Assembly (NCBI GenBank): GCA_030145305.1
Contig: JAQYVX010000010.1
Span: forward strand, 82,124-146,123
Length of the DNA stretch: 64,000 bases
Direction: 5' to 3'
DNA from: Halarcobacter sp.
GTDB lineage: Bacteria; Campylobacterota; Campylobacteria; Campylobacterales; Arcobacteraceae
Both the position numbers and the translations under genes were made by a program. The notes under the pieces were generated by a model. That model was not told the origin of the DNA. It made no database searches and saw only the letters and a program-made list of their open reading frames with translations. Position 1 is the stretch's first letter. Every line of letters starts with the position of its first letter. Below are positions 1 through 10,423 of this stretch, in pieces.

Positions 1-827
1 ATTTTGAACAAAGTATCAAAAAAAAACTTCCCACTTATCCAAAAAAAATAGCACTTGTAACCTCTGCTACAGGAGCTGCAATTGCCGATATGAAAAAAGT
101 TGCTTTTCACAGATGGCCTTTAACACAATTAATTTTAGTTCCAAGTTTAGTTCAAGGAGAGGATTCAAAATATGATATTGTGGAATCAATTAAATATGCA
201 AATTCTTTAGATGTAAACTTGATAGTAGTTGGACGTGGTGGTGGAAGTATTGAAGATTTATGGGCCTTTAATGAAGAAATAGTTGCCCTTGCAATTTATG
301 AATGTGAAAAACCAGTAATCTCAGCAGTTGGACATGAAATAGATTTTTTAATCTCAGATTTTGTGGCTGATATTAGAGCTGCTACACCTTCTAATGCCAT
401 GGAAATAGCACTTCCTGATATTAATGAACATAGAATTTATATTGATACTTTAAGTTCTGATATGGAAAATAGAACAAAAAATACTCTTTTACAAAAAGAG
501 AATGAACTTAAAAATATGTTTAAACTATTTGAGCAAAATTCAATAGAATCAAAATTTAGATTTATTTCTCAGCAAATAAATCTAATAAAGCACAATTATG
601 AAAATTACTTGCAACAAATATTAAGTACAAAAGAAAATAGATTAAATATTTTAAAAGGTGCGATTGAATCAAAAAATCCTAAAAACAATATTCAAAATGG
701 TTATGCTCAAATTTCCTTAAATAATAAAATAATAGATATTGAGAAACTAAAATTAAATGATGAAATCACGCTACAAAGCCCTAATATTATTGTCTCTTGT
801 ACTGTAAATAATATTAAAAAACAATAG
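1..827 (+). CDS. xseA: Exodeoxyribonuclease VII large subunit, 5'-truncated by the window edge
   Basis: The reading frame is open from base 3, so the gene begins before the window; the first Met at base 90 is internal. Visible are the conserved core segments ALVTSATGAAIAD, VGRGGGSIEDLWAFN, AVGHEIDFLISDFVADIRAATPS (split here only by naming) and a long charged coiled-coil region followed by the typical C-terminal NGYAQI segment. XseA with the small subunit XseB degrades single-stranded DNA to oligonucleotides in repair. No xseB is visible in the window. The family assignment is secure; only the N-terminal OB-fold is missing. Confidence 0.93.
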   Translation, partial: FEQSIKKKLPTYPKKIALVTSATGAAIADMKKVAFHRWPLTQLILVPSLVQGEDSKYDIVESIKYANSLDVNLIVVGRGGGSIEDLWAFNEEIVALAIYECEKPVISAVGHEIDFLISDFVADIRAATPSNAMEIALPDINEHRIYIDTLSSDMENRTKNTLLQKENELKNMFKLFEQNSIESKFRFISQQINLIKHNYENYLQQILSTKENRLNILKGAIESKNPKNNIQNGYAQISLNNKIIDIEKLKLNDEITLQSPNIIVSCTVNNIKKQ

Positions 828-878
828 TAATTTAAGTTTATAAAAGATAAAATATATAAATTTGTAAGAAAGGTTTGT

Positions 879-3056
879 ATGAAAAAAGAATCAATTGCTA
901 ATAAAATTAGTTCAAGACTTATATTATATGCTTTTATAATTATCATAGCCGCAGCTGGGATTTCATATTATATGATTAATAATATGAAAAAAGATGTTGA
1001 ATTAAATACAAAAAAACATTTTAAGACAATGATAAAAGAACGTATCAAATCTAAAATGGATGTAGGTATTTCAAATGCAGTTACGATTTCTAAAAATACA
1101 GACATTATTACAGCCTTAGAACTTTTTGATAGAGATCTTGCAAAATTAGCATTATCTGGAATCTCTGATGCAATGAGAGAAAATACTTCTTTAAGTAATA
1201 TAAAAATTCATATACATGACAAAGATGTAAAATCTTATTTAAGAGGCTGGAAAGTTGATAAATATGGTGATGATTTAAGTTCTTTTAGAAAGACAATCTT
1301 AGAAGTTAAAAAAACAGAAAAAGCTTTAGCTGCTGTTGAAGTAGGACGAGCAGGTTTAGTTTTAAGAGGTTTAGCTCCTATTTTTAACATTGATAAAGAG
1401 TATATTGGCTCAATTGAATTTATACAAGGTTATAATTCTGTTATAAAAGATTTTGAAAATGATAAAGAATTTCTACTTGTTTTGATGGATGAAAAATATA
1501 AAAGAGGTGATGCCTTAAGCGCTGAAAATAAAATTGGTAAATATTATCTTTCTCAAAAAATTGTAAACAAAGACTTTAAAAATTCAGTTTCTAGTATTAA
1601 TTTAGATACTTTAGTTAAAAATGGATATCTAACAGATTCAAAATATTATTACGCAAGCTTCCCAATAAAAGATTTAGAGGGTAATAAAGTTGGTATGTAT
1701 GTATTAGGAACGGATATTGGAAAAATACAAAAACTTATTGATCATTCGAGTTTAATTGTTTTTTCAATGTTAGGATTAATGATAGCTCTTACAATAATTT
1801 TAATTTTTACAACAATGTACTTATTTAAGAAAATAATAACAAATGAATTGACTAAATTTAAAACAAATTTTGAATACTTTTTAGAGTTTGTATCTTTTAA
1901 AATTAATCGATTTGAAAAAGCAGAAATACAAAATAATGATGAAATTGGTGAAATGCTTACTATGCTAAATGTAGCAGCAGATACCTTTGATAGAAAGATT
2001 AAAGAAGATATGTTAGTAATTGGTGAAATTGTTTTAACTACTGATAAAGTTGAACAAGGGATTTACAAATGTAGAATTAATTCTGATTCTGAAAATCCAA
2101 TGATTATGACATTAAAAAATACTTTAAATAAAATGCTTAATGTTACAGAACATAATATGAACGAATTAATAAAAGCTGTTACCCATTATGCAAATGATGA
2201 TTATCGAGAAAAAGTAAAAATATCTCCAAAACTAAAAGAAAATATGCTTGAAGTTATGGAAAGTATAAATAAACTTTGTGATTCATTAGGGAAGGGAGCA
2301 AAAACTAACTTAGCTAATGGACAATCTTTAGAACAAAATTCAATTAGTATGACAGCCTCTGTAAATAACTTAGCAACAAAAGCAAATGAGCAAGCGGCAT
2401 CTTTGGAAGAAACAGCAGCCGCAGTTGAAGAGATTACTTCAATTACTAGAAACAATGCTGAAAATTCTACAAAAATGGCAAAACTTGGGGAAACAGTTAA
2501 ACTTTCAGTTAACTCAGGACAAAAATTAGCAACAAGAACAGCTAAGTCTATGGATGAAATAAATGAGAAAGTTACAGCAATAAACGAAGCAATTAATATA
2601 ATTGATCAAATAGCTTTCCAAACAAATATTCTTTCACTTAATGCAGCGGTAGAAGCAGCAACAGCAGGAGAAGCTGGAAAAGGCTTTGCCGTAGTTGCTC
2701 AAGAAGTAAGAAATCTTGCTTCTAGAAGTGCAGAAGCTGCAAAAGAGATTAAAGCCTTAGTTGAAGATGCAAATACGAAAGCTAACGATGGTAAAAAAAT
2801 ATCTGATGATATGATTACAGGTTATGAAGAATTAAATACGCATATTATTGAAACAATTCATTTAATAGAGAATGTATCTCATGCTTCAAAAGAACAAATG
2901 ACGGGAATTGAACAAATTAATGATGCAATTACTATGCTTGATAGAGTAACACAAGAAAATGCAAGTGAAGCAAACCAAGTAAAAGCAATAGCAAATGAAG
3001 TTGCAGATATGGCAAATGGCCTAGTTTCAGATGCAAAAAGCAAAAAATTTAACTAA
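879..3056 (+). CDS. Methyl-accepting chemotaxis protein with periplasmic sensor domain
   Basis: A 725-residue transducer. A first membrane segment lies at about residues 13-33, a periplasmic Cache-like region of about 250 residues follows, and a second membrane segment lies at about 291-315. Then come a HAMP-like linker and the cytoplasmic signalling domain, whose conserved hairpin tip (about 587-625) contains [20 protein letters not shown]. No C-terminal receptor-methylation pentapeptide tether is evident. It heads a tightly packed cluster: 10 bp to an Aer-like PAS gene, then cheW and two response regulator genes. The context suggests it works with the PAS protein, as CetA does with CetB in Campylobacter. 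The ligand is unknown. Confidence 0.9.
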   Translation: MKKESIANKISSRLILYAFIIIIAAAGISYYMINNMKKDVELNTKKHFKTMIKERIKSKMDVGISNAVTISKNTDIITALELFDRDLAKLALSGISDAMRENTSLSNIKIHIHDKDVKSYLRGWKVDKYGDDLSSFRKTILEVKKTEKALAAVEVGRAGLVLRGLAPIFNIDKEYIGSIEFIQGYNSVIKDFENDKEFLLVLMDEKYKRGDALSAENKIGKYYLSQKIVNKDFKNSVSSINLDTLVKNGYLTDSKYYYASFPIKDLEGNKVGMYVLGTDIGKIQKLIDHSSLIVFSMLGLMIALTIILIFTTMYLFKKIITNELTKFKTNFEYFLEFVSFKINRFEKAEIQNNDEIGEMLTMLNVAADTFDRKIKEDMLVIGEIVLTTDKVEQGIYKCRINSDSENPMIMTLKNTLNKMLNVTEHNMNELIKAVTHYANDDYREKVKISPKLKENMLEVMESINKLCDSLGKGAKTNLANGQSLEQNSISMTASVNNLATKANEQAASLEETAAAVEEITSITRNNAENSTKMAKLGETVKLSVNSGQKLATRTAKSMDEINEKVTAINEAINIIDQIAFQTNILSLNAAVEAATAGEAGKGFAVVAQEVRNLASRSAEAAKEIKALVEDANTKANDGKKISDDMITGYEELNTHIIETIHLIENVSHASKEQMTGIEQINDAITMLDRVTQENASEANQVKAIANEVADMANGLVSDAKSKKFN

Positions 3057-3066
3057 GGAGTAGGAT

Positions 3067-3471
3067 ATGGCAGTAGGACAAGAAACAGTTTTAGATGATT
3101 ATGCATTCTTAGTTAGTGAAACAGATGCAAAAGGAAATATTAGATTTGCAAATGAAGATTTTTGTAAAATTGCAGAATACACATTAGAAGAATTAATAGG
3201 ACAACCTCATAGTATGGTAAGACATAAAGACATGCCAAAAAAAGCATTTAAATCTTTATGGAGTACAGTACAATCAGGTGAAACATGGAGTGGATATGTG
3301 AAAAATATCACTGGTTCGGGTGGTTTTTATTGGGTATTTGCTACTGTTTATCCTTTTGTAAGTTGTGATGGCTCGAAAGGTTATTTGTCATGCAGAAGAA
3401 AACCTTCTGTTGAAGAAATTAAAGAAGTAGAAGAATTATACTCAGAATGGAATAAAGAAGAAGGAAACTAA
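3067..3471 (+). CDS. Aer/CetB-like PAS domain redox-sensing protein
   Basis: A 134-residue stand-alone PAS domain. It carries the Aer signature in order: HSMVRHKDMP, AFKSLW, GETWSGYVKN and FYWVFATVYP, which in Aer form the FAD pocket. There is no transmembrane or signalling domain, so it matches CetB of Campylobacter, the soluble half of a split Aer receptor. It sits 10 bp after a chemoreceptor gene and 4 bp before a cheW gene. I infer that it reads redox or electron-transport state and signals through the neighbouring transducer. Flavin binding is inferred from the motif only. Confidence 0.85.
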   Translation: MAVGQETVLDDYAFLVSETDAKGNIRFANEDFCKIAEYTLEELIGQPHSMVRHKDMPKKAFKSLWSTVQSGETWSGYVKNITGSGGFYWVFATVYPFVSCDGSKGYLSCRRKPSVEEIKEVEELYSEWNKEEGN

Positions 3472-3475
3472 TAAG

Positions 3476-3979
3476 ATGAGAGAAACAAAGAATGTAAATA
3501 ATTATTCAAATGAAGAAGTTATTGATTATACAAATACAAGTGAATTTATGACTTTTGAATTAGGTAAAATGAAGTATGCAATTGAATTACCAAAAATTAG
3601 AGAAATTTTAACATACCCTGATAATATAACTACTTTACCAAATACTACAAATTGGGTAAAAGGGCTTATTAATCTAAGAGGTGAAGTTGTTCCAATTTTG
3701 GATATTAGAATTAAATTTAATACAGGTGAAGCAATTTATAATGAAAATACCTCTGTGATTGCTGTTATTACAGAAGATAAGAGAATGGTAGGTATTATAG
3801 TTGATAAAGTTGATGATGTACAAAGATTAGATACTACTACATTAGCACCAGTTTCAGATATGGGTTCAGCAATTCCTTCAAGATATTTAAAAGGTTTTGT
3901 AAGATTAGCAAATAATCAAATGCTTGTAGTTATGGATATTGAATCAGTAGTACATAAAGATGAATTAAAAGACCAATAA
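3476..3979 (+). CDS. cheW: CheW-family chemotaxis adaptor
   Basis: A 167-residue single CheW domain with the typical elements FMTFELGKMKYAIELPKIREIL, in which the sensor-adaptor strand pair is recognisable, WVKGLINLRGEVVPILDIR and VGIIVDKVDDV. CheW couples chemoreceptors to the kinase CheA. It lies in the MCP-PAS-CheW-regulator cluster and is probably a private adaptor for this receptor set. No cheA is present, so it must share a kinase encoded elsewhere. The short N-terminal extension (about 20 residues) is Asn/Glu-rich and probably unstructured. Confidence 0.9.
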   Translation: MRETKNVNNYSNEEVIDYTNTSEFMTFELGKMKYAIELPKIREILTYPDNITTLPNTTNWVKGLINLRGEVVPILDIRIKFNTGEAIYNENTSVIAVITEDKRMVGIIVDKVDDVQRLDTTTLAPVSDMGSAIPSRYLKGFVRLANNQMLVVMDIESVVHKDELKDQ

Positions 3980-3990
3980 TAAGAAGTATA

Positions 3991-4383
3991 ATGCAAGAAA
4001 AAATAAAAAAGTTAAAAAGTTTAAAACTCCTTTTTGTTGAAGACGAAGAGGATTTAATGGAAATTATAACTGATACATTAAATAAACTTGAAGCAAACTT
4101 TTTGAGTGCTAGAAATGGTGAAGAAGCCTTAGCTGTAATTGAAAAGAATAGTGATATTGATCTTATTATTACAGATTTAAATATGCCTGTAATGAATGGA
4201 TTTGCTATGGCAAAAGAGCTTCTCAAAAAAGGTAATAAAATACCAATAATTGTCATGTCTGCACATACTGAGACGGATTATATAGAGAATGCAAGAGAAT
4301 TAGGAATTGAGAATTATTTGTTAAAACCATTTGATTTTATCAAATTTATAGATTTGGTTACTAGTATGGAAATAAAAAAATAG
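3991..4383 (+). CDS. Single-domain response regulator (CheY-like receiver)
   Basis: A 130-residue receiver domain with no output domain. Acidic pocket residues Glu17/Asp18, phosphoacceptor Asp62 (in TDLNMP), Ser90 in VMSAH and Lys112 in LLKPF are all present, so it should be phosphorylatable. Its stop TAG shares a base with the GTG start of the next regulator gene, implying translational coupling. As the fourth gene of the chemosensory cluster it may act as a motor output or a phosphate sink; the sequence does not decide between these. Confidence 0.9.
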   Translation: MQEKIKKLKSLKLLFVEDEEDLMEIITDTLNKLEANFLSARNGEEALAVIEKNSDIDLIITDLNMPVMNGFAMAKELLKKGNKIPIIVMSAHTETDYIENARELGIENYLLKPFDFIKFIDLVTSMEIKK

Positions 4384-5759
4384 TGGCAACAATAGATAAA
4401 AAACTCTTCAAAAGATTAAAGGTTCTTTATGTAGAAGATGATAGTAGTGTAAGAAATGAACTATCATCTTTATTATCGAACTTTTTTAATAATGTTTATA
4501 CTGCAAGCAATGGAGAAGAGGGTTTGGAATTATATATTAGTAAACAAAAAGATATTGATATTATAATTGCTGACATAAATATGCCAAAAATGACTGGCAT
4601 AGAAATGCTAGAAGAGATTAGGAAATTTGACAAAAATATACCTGCAATTTTTACGACAGCTTATTCTGATACAGAGTTTTTAATTGATGCAATTAAGTTA
4701 AAAGTTTTTGAATATTGTATTAAACCTATTGATATTAGACTTTTAATAAATACCTTAGGCGAACTAGCAAATATCCTTTATCAAGATTTTCTACTTAAAC
4801 AACAAAATAGAAAATTAAATAAATATAAAGATATTATATATAGTAATAATATTGTTATTAGAACAAATAAAAATATGAAAATCTCTTTTGTTAATAATCT
4901 TTTTTGTGAAATCACAGGATTTGAGAAAAAAGATTTAATTGGAAAAGATTTATCAAGTTTAAAACATAAAGATATTAATCCTGATATTTATAAAAATATC
5001 TATAATAGTATTTTAAGTAATAAACAATGGAATGGACAATTAAAGAATATCACTAAAGATGGAAATTATTATATAGCAGAAACAAGTGCAATAAGTACTT
5101 TAAGTGATACAGGTGAAGTTACAGGTTGTTTGATAATTCAAAAAGATGAAACAGAAAAAAGCATAAAAAATAGAGAAGTTCGAACTTCGTTGATAAAAGA
5201 CAAAGGTCAAATTTTAATTAAAAGTAAAGAAAATAGCGCAGAGTTTCAAGTTAATATAAATAATTTACGTGATGAAATTGAAGTACTAAAAAATAAATTA
5301 AATGAAACAAGAGTAGAAAAAGATAGGTATCTTTATTCAATTGAGAAGTATACTAATGAAAACAAAAAACTAAAATTAGAGTTAAAACAATATAAAGATA
5401 ATTCAAGCTACCTTGAACAAAAAAATGCACAAAATAAAATGCTTTTAAAAGAAAATATTGATATGAAGAATGAATTAAAAAAATTGAATTCAAAATTTGA
5501 AAATATAAAAGAAGAGCATAAAAAAGAGTGTAAACAAATAAAAATTAATTATGAAGTTCAAATAGATGATTTTGAGCAAGAACTTAGTACTTTAAATGAA
5601 AAATTATCAGAAATAGGAAATGTAGAATCTATATCTCAAAAACTTAACTATTGGAAAGAAAAAGCTAAAAATGAAGCACAAAAGTTGGAGAAGTTAGAAA
5701 GAGATGTTATTCAACTTGGAGATAAAACTATAATGGCAAAATTATTTAAAAATAGATAG
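4383..5759 (+). CDS. Receiver-PAS-coiled-coil response regulator
   Basis: A 458-residue protein that starts at GTG and overlaps the upstream stop by one base. Residues about 10-125 form a receiver with Asp64 in ADINMP, Thr91/Thr92 and Lys114. Residues about 150-262 form an Aer-like PAS domain (LKHKDINP, QWNGQLKNITKDG). The rest, about 270-445, is strongly charged heptad-like coiled coil with no enzymatic output domain. It is the last gene of the chemosensory cluster; the terminator hairpin overlaps its stop codon. The coiled coil suggests a scaffold or dimeric output, but its function is not known. Confidence 0.85.
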   Translation: MATIDKKLFKRLKVLYVEDDSSVRNELSSLLSNFFNNVYTASNGEEGLELYISKQKDIDIIIADINMPKMTGIEMLEEIRKFDKNIPAIFTTAYSDTEFLIDAIKLKVFEYCIKPIDIRLLINTLGELANILYQDFLLKQQNRKLNKYKDIIYSNNIVIRTNKNMKISFVNNLFCEITGFEKKDLIGKDLSSLKHKDINPDIYKNIYNSILSNKQWNGQLKNITKDGNYYIAETSAISTLSDTGEVTGCLIIQKDETEKSIKNREVRTSLIKDKGQILIKSKENSAEFQVNINNLRDEIEVLKNKLNETRVEKDRYLYSIEKYTNENKKLKLELKQYKDNSSYLEQKNAQNKMLLKENIDMKNELKKLNSKFENIKEEHKKECKQIKINYEVQIDDFEQELSTLNEKLSEIGNVESISQKLNYWKEKAKNEAQKLEKLERDVIQLGDKTIMAKLFKNR

Positions 5760-5786
5760 AATTTAATATTTTCTATCTATTTTTTA
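5750..5786. terminator. Bidirectional terminator between the regulator and cyclophilin genes
   Basis: A perfect 12-bp inverted repeat: AAATAGATAGAA at 5750-5761 pairs with 5771-5782, around a 9-nt loop, followed by a T run. It overlaps the stop of the plus-strand gene and lies just beyond the end of the minus-strand gene. Confidence 0.8.
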
Positions 5787-5787
5787 A

Positions 5788-6318
5788 CTATTTAATAGTA
5801 ATTGATATAATTTTTTGATCTGTTAAAGGTTTATTCCCTTTATATTTACCAGAAGTTGGAACATTCTCTAATGATTTTAAAGTTTTACCACTTTCTTTTA
5901 CATATCCAAAAATTGTATGCTTCCCATTTAACCAATATGCAGGAACTGTTGTAATAAAAAATTGACTTCCATTTGTATTTGGTCCTGAGTTAGCCATAGC
6001 TAAAATTCCAGGTTTATCAAATACTGCATTAGGTGCAAATTCATCTTTAAAAGATTTTCCCCAAATTGATTCTCCACCTCTACCTGTACCAGTTGGATCT
6101 CCACCTTGAATCATAAAATTTTTAATAATTCTATGAAAAATTAAACCATTGTAATAACCATTTTTGGCATGTGTTACAAAGTTTTCAACTGTTTTTGGAG
6201 CTAAATCAGGTCTTAATTCAACTTCTATATCCCCTTGAGTAGTTTTAAAAACAGCTATTGGATTTGCTGCTTGTAAAAATAATACTGAACAAAATAAAAT
6301 AAAAAATATTTTCTTCAT
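5788..6318 (-). CDS. Cyclophilin-type peptidyl-prolyl cis-trans isomerase, exported
   Basis: A 176-residue cyclophilin. A 17-18 residue signal peptide (MKKIFFILFCSVLFLQA) is followed by the catalytic fold: FHRIIKNFMIQGGDP with the catalytic Arg, GTGRGGESIWG, and ANSGPNTNGSQFFIT. It would catalyse proline isomerisation, helping proteins fold in the periplasm. It is a single gene, divergent from panD across a 203-bp gap and convergent with the chemosensory operon. The start is supported by an AGGTGAAAA ribosome-binding site on the minus strand. Confidence 0.93.
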   Translation of the reverse strand: MKKIFFILFCSVLFLQAANPIAVFKTTQGDIEVELRPDLAPKTVENFVTHAKNGYYNGLIFHRIIKNFMIQGGDPTGTGRGGESIWGKSFKDEFAPNAVFDKPGILAMANSGPNTNGSQFFITTVPAYWLNGKHTIFGYVKESGKTLKSLENVPTSGKYKGNKPLTDQKIISITIK

Positions 6319-6521
6319 TTTTCACCTTTTTATGTAATTTTGAAAATCAGTATATTATGAGTGAATTTAAAAGCTTATTAAAAATCTAATTTTAGAAGAG
6401 TTTAATAAATATTTGTTAAAATTCAAATTTTGCTACTTATCTAAGGAAGAAATTGATAAAATAAGCAAATAATACGTAATAGGTATTTCCTATTAATTTA
6501 GCGCAATAGAGGACGTTATAA

Positions 6522-6905
6522 ATGATATTTGATATGCTATATAGTAAGATTCATAGAGCAACTGTCACAGATGCAAATCTTAATTATATTGGTTCCATTA
6601 CAATTGATGAAGAGTTAATGTATGCTTCAAAAATACGAGTGGGACAAAAAGTAGAAATTGTGAATATAAACAATGGGGAACGATTTGCAACTTATGTAAT
6701 TAAAGGGAAAGCAGGAAGTAAAGATATGTGTCTTAATGGAGCTGCTGCAAGAAAAGTAGAAATTGGTGATAAAATTATTGTAATAGCTTATGCTTCATAT
6801 TCCCAAGAAGAATTAGAAAATTACTCACCTACTGTTGTAATAGTAGATGATAAGAATAATATTGAAATGATAACAAATGAATTAGTAGGAAGTGATCATG
6901 TTTGA
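6522..6905 (+). CDS. panD: Aspartate 1-decarboxylase
   Basis: A 127-residue pyruvoyl-dependent enzyme that makes beta-alanine for pantothenate and CoA. The self-cleavage site Gly24-Ser25 lies in NYIGSITID, where Ser25 becomes the pyruvoyl group. The conserved [12 protein letters not shown] and [19 protein letters not shown] segments are present. Length equals the family norm. It overlaps the next gene (ebfC) by 8 bases, so panD-ebfC-ispA form one operon. An AGAGGACGT ribosome-binding site precedes the ATG. Confidence 0.96.
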   Translation: MIFDMLYSKIHRATVTDANLNYIGSITIDEELMYASKIRVGQKVEIVNINNGERFATYVIKGKAGSKDMCLNGAAARKVEIGDKIIVIAYASYSQEELENYSPTVVIVDDKNNIEMITNELVGSDHV

Positions 6906-7218
6906 GGGAATAGATTTAAGTAAAATTAATTTAAATGAGATGATGGGCCAAGTTCAAGAAATGGCTGAGAAAGCAAAAGAGAAAAATTCAGAACAAATTT
7001 TTACTTCAAAAGCTGGTGGAGGAATGATTGAGATTTCAATTAATGGAAATTCAGAAGTAATTGACTTACAAATTGATGATTCTTTACTTGAAGATAAAGA
7101 CTCTTTACAAATATTATTAATTTCAGCAATGAACGATGTAATTAAACAAAGTGATGCAAGTAAAAAAGCAATGGCAATGAATATGATGGGTGGCCTTGGG
7201 TCTTTTGGACAAAAATAA
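6898..7218 (+). CDS. YbaB/EbfC family nucleoid-associated protein
   Basis: A small DNA-binding protein of about 106 residues. It has the N-terminal amphipathic helix ([14 protein letters not shown]) and the core [21 protein letters not shown] typical of YbaB/EbfC (core quoted in part). Family members form tweezer-like dimers that bind and compact DNA. I prefer the ATG at 6898 (MFEGIDLS) over the GTG two codons earlier. It overlaps the panD end by 8 bases and is followed at once by ispA. Confidence 0.9.
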   Translation: MFEGIDLSKINLNEMMGQVQEMAEKAKEKNSEQIFTSKAGGGMIEISINGNSEVIDLQIDDSLLEDKDSLQILLISAMNDVIKQSDASKKAMAMNMMGGLGSFGQK

Positions 7219-7219
7219 T

Positions 7220-8083
7220 ATGCATGAACTACTTAGCTCTTTTGAAAACTATTTACTAAATAATTTACCACAATCTAAGACTTTTCACCCTTGTTTTGAG
7301 GATGCTTTAGGCTTAATGCTAAAAGCTGGTGGTAAAAGATTTAGGCCGATGCTTTTGCTATCTGTTGTAAAATCAAATAAAAGTTTATTACTAGAAAACT
7401 CAATGCCTGTAGCCTTGGGATTAGAAATGCTTCATACTTATTCTTTAATACATGATGATTTGCCTTCAATGGATAATGCTGATCTTAGACGTGGTTTTGA
7501 AACTTTACATAAAAAATATGATGAAGTAACAGCTATTTTAGTAGGAGATGCTTTAAATACAGAAGCTTTTAGTCAAATAGCAAATGCGGCACTTCATAAT
7601 GATATTAAAATTGAATTAATAAAAGTTTTAAGCTCTAATGGTGGAATTGATGGAATGATTATAGGTCAAGCTATTGATTGCTTCTTTGAAAATGAAAAGT
7701 TAGAATTAGATCAATTGGAGTTTTTACATATCCATAAAACTGCGAAATTAATTGCAGGAAGTTTAAAAATGGGTGCAATAATTTCTGAATATGATTTAAA
7801 AACACAAGATAAGCTTTACAATTTTGGAATTGATATAGGTTTATTATTTCAAATCCAAGATGATATTATTGATGAAACACAAACTTCTATAGAAGCTGGG
7901 AAAACTACACAAAATGATGAAGCTAAGAATTCTTTTGTTAATTTATTAGGGCTTGAAGGTGCTGTTAAAGCAGCAGATGATTTAGCAAAAAAATGTGAAT
8001 ATAATTTAAACGAATTAGACAAGAATCTTAAAAAATCATTAGAAGAACTACTGTTAAAATATCTATATCGTCACAAAAACTAA
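7220..8083 (+). CDS. ispA: Polyprenyl synthetase (farnesyl diphosphate synthase type)
   Basis: A trans-isoprenyl diphosphate synthase of about 287 residues. The first aspartate-rich motif is in IHDDLPSMDNADLRRG (DDxxxxD, the bacterial type II FPP synthase form); the second is in FQIQDDIIDE (DDxxD). GGKRFRPMLL binds the isopentenyl diphosphate. The product is probably C15 farnesyl diphosphate for quinone and undecaprenyl lipids. An upstream in-frame GTG at 7190 lies inside ebfC; the ATG at 7220, directly after the ebfC stop, is the more likely start. Confidence 0.93.
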   Translation: MHELLSSFENYLLNNLPQSKTFHPCFEDALGLMLKAGGKRFRPMLLLSVVKSNKSLLLENSMPVALGLEMLHTYSLIHDDLPSMDNADLRRGFETLHKKYDEVTAILVGDALNTEAFSQIANAALHNDIKIELIKVLSSNGGIDGMIIGQAIDCFFENEKLELDQLEFLHIHKTAKLIAGSLKMGAIISEYDLKTQDKLYNFGIDIGLLFQIQDDIIDETQTSIEAGKTTQNDEAKNSFVNLLGLEGAVKAADDLAKKCEYNLNELDKNLKKSLEELLLKYLYRHKN

Positions 8084-8120
8084 GGAAATCAAAAGCTTTA
8101 GTCAAATATACTCACATTAC

Positions 8121-8149
8121 TTGACAAATATGTAAAAATTTTATAAAAT
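8121..8149 (+). promoter_or_regulatory. Consensus sigma-70 promoter of groESL
   Basis: TTGACA at 8121-8126, a 17-bp spacer, then TAAAAT at 8144-8149. The element sits directly upstream of the CIRCE operator and about 70 bp before groES. Confidence 0.8.
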
Positions 8150-8176
8150 TTGGCACTCAGAAAAAATGAGTGCTAA
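8150..8176 (+). promoter_or_regulatory. CIRCE operator (HrcA-binding inverted repeat)
   Basis: TTGGCACTC, a 9-bp spacer, then GAGTGCTAA. This is the CIRCE consensus with one mismatch in the left arm. It starts immediately after the -10 box, so bound HrcA repressor would cover the transcription start of groES-groEL. hrcA is not in this window. Confidence 0.92.
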
Positions 8177-8214
8177 AAAAATAAGTTATAATAAAAATTT
8201 ATAGGAGAATTAAA

Positions 8215-10109
<1,895 letters not shown>

Positions 10110-10111
<2 letters not shown>

Positions 10112-10195
10112 TCTGATAAAGACTCATTTTAAACTACTTTTTTAAACAAGGAAAGGCAGGTCTTTTTTATAAGGACTTGCCTTCAATCTTTTATA
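10110..10195 (+). terminator. groESL terminator region (two hairpins)
   Basis: A small hairpin AGTCT-gataa-AGACT (10110-10124) is followed by a 10-bp hairpin, AAGGCAGGTC at 10153-10162 with GACTTGCCTT at 10174-10183 (one G-T pair), and a short T-rich tail. The U tract after the stronger hairpin is weak. The remainder of this 312-bp gap up to 10423 is AT-rich DNA with no gene that I can see; it should hold the promoter of the next gene (a TATAAT lies at 10367-10372). Confidence 0.55.
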
Positions 10196-10423
10196 AATAT
10201 AACATTAAAATAAACTTTTCTTTTTAACCTCTTTTTATATTTAAACTAAAAAATCAAACAAATTTGTACAATTAATTATCTATAGTTTATTTAAATTATT
10301 TACAATTCTGATATCCATGTTTTTAAAGCTTGAAAATATTGATATTAAAAATTATCTTACAAATGTTATAATTTTATATTATATTAATAATTATTTTTAT
10401 TGCTTTTAAAGGTGGGAAACATT

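Noticed and set aside
7190..7219. GTG start for ispA inside ebfC
   Set aside because: The ATG at 7220 directly after the ebfC stop gives the usual family start; the earlier codons encode no conserved sequence.
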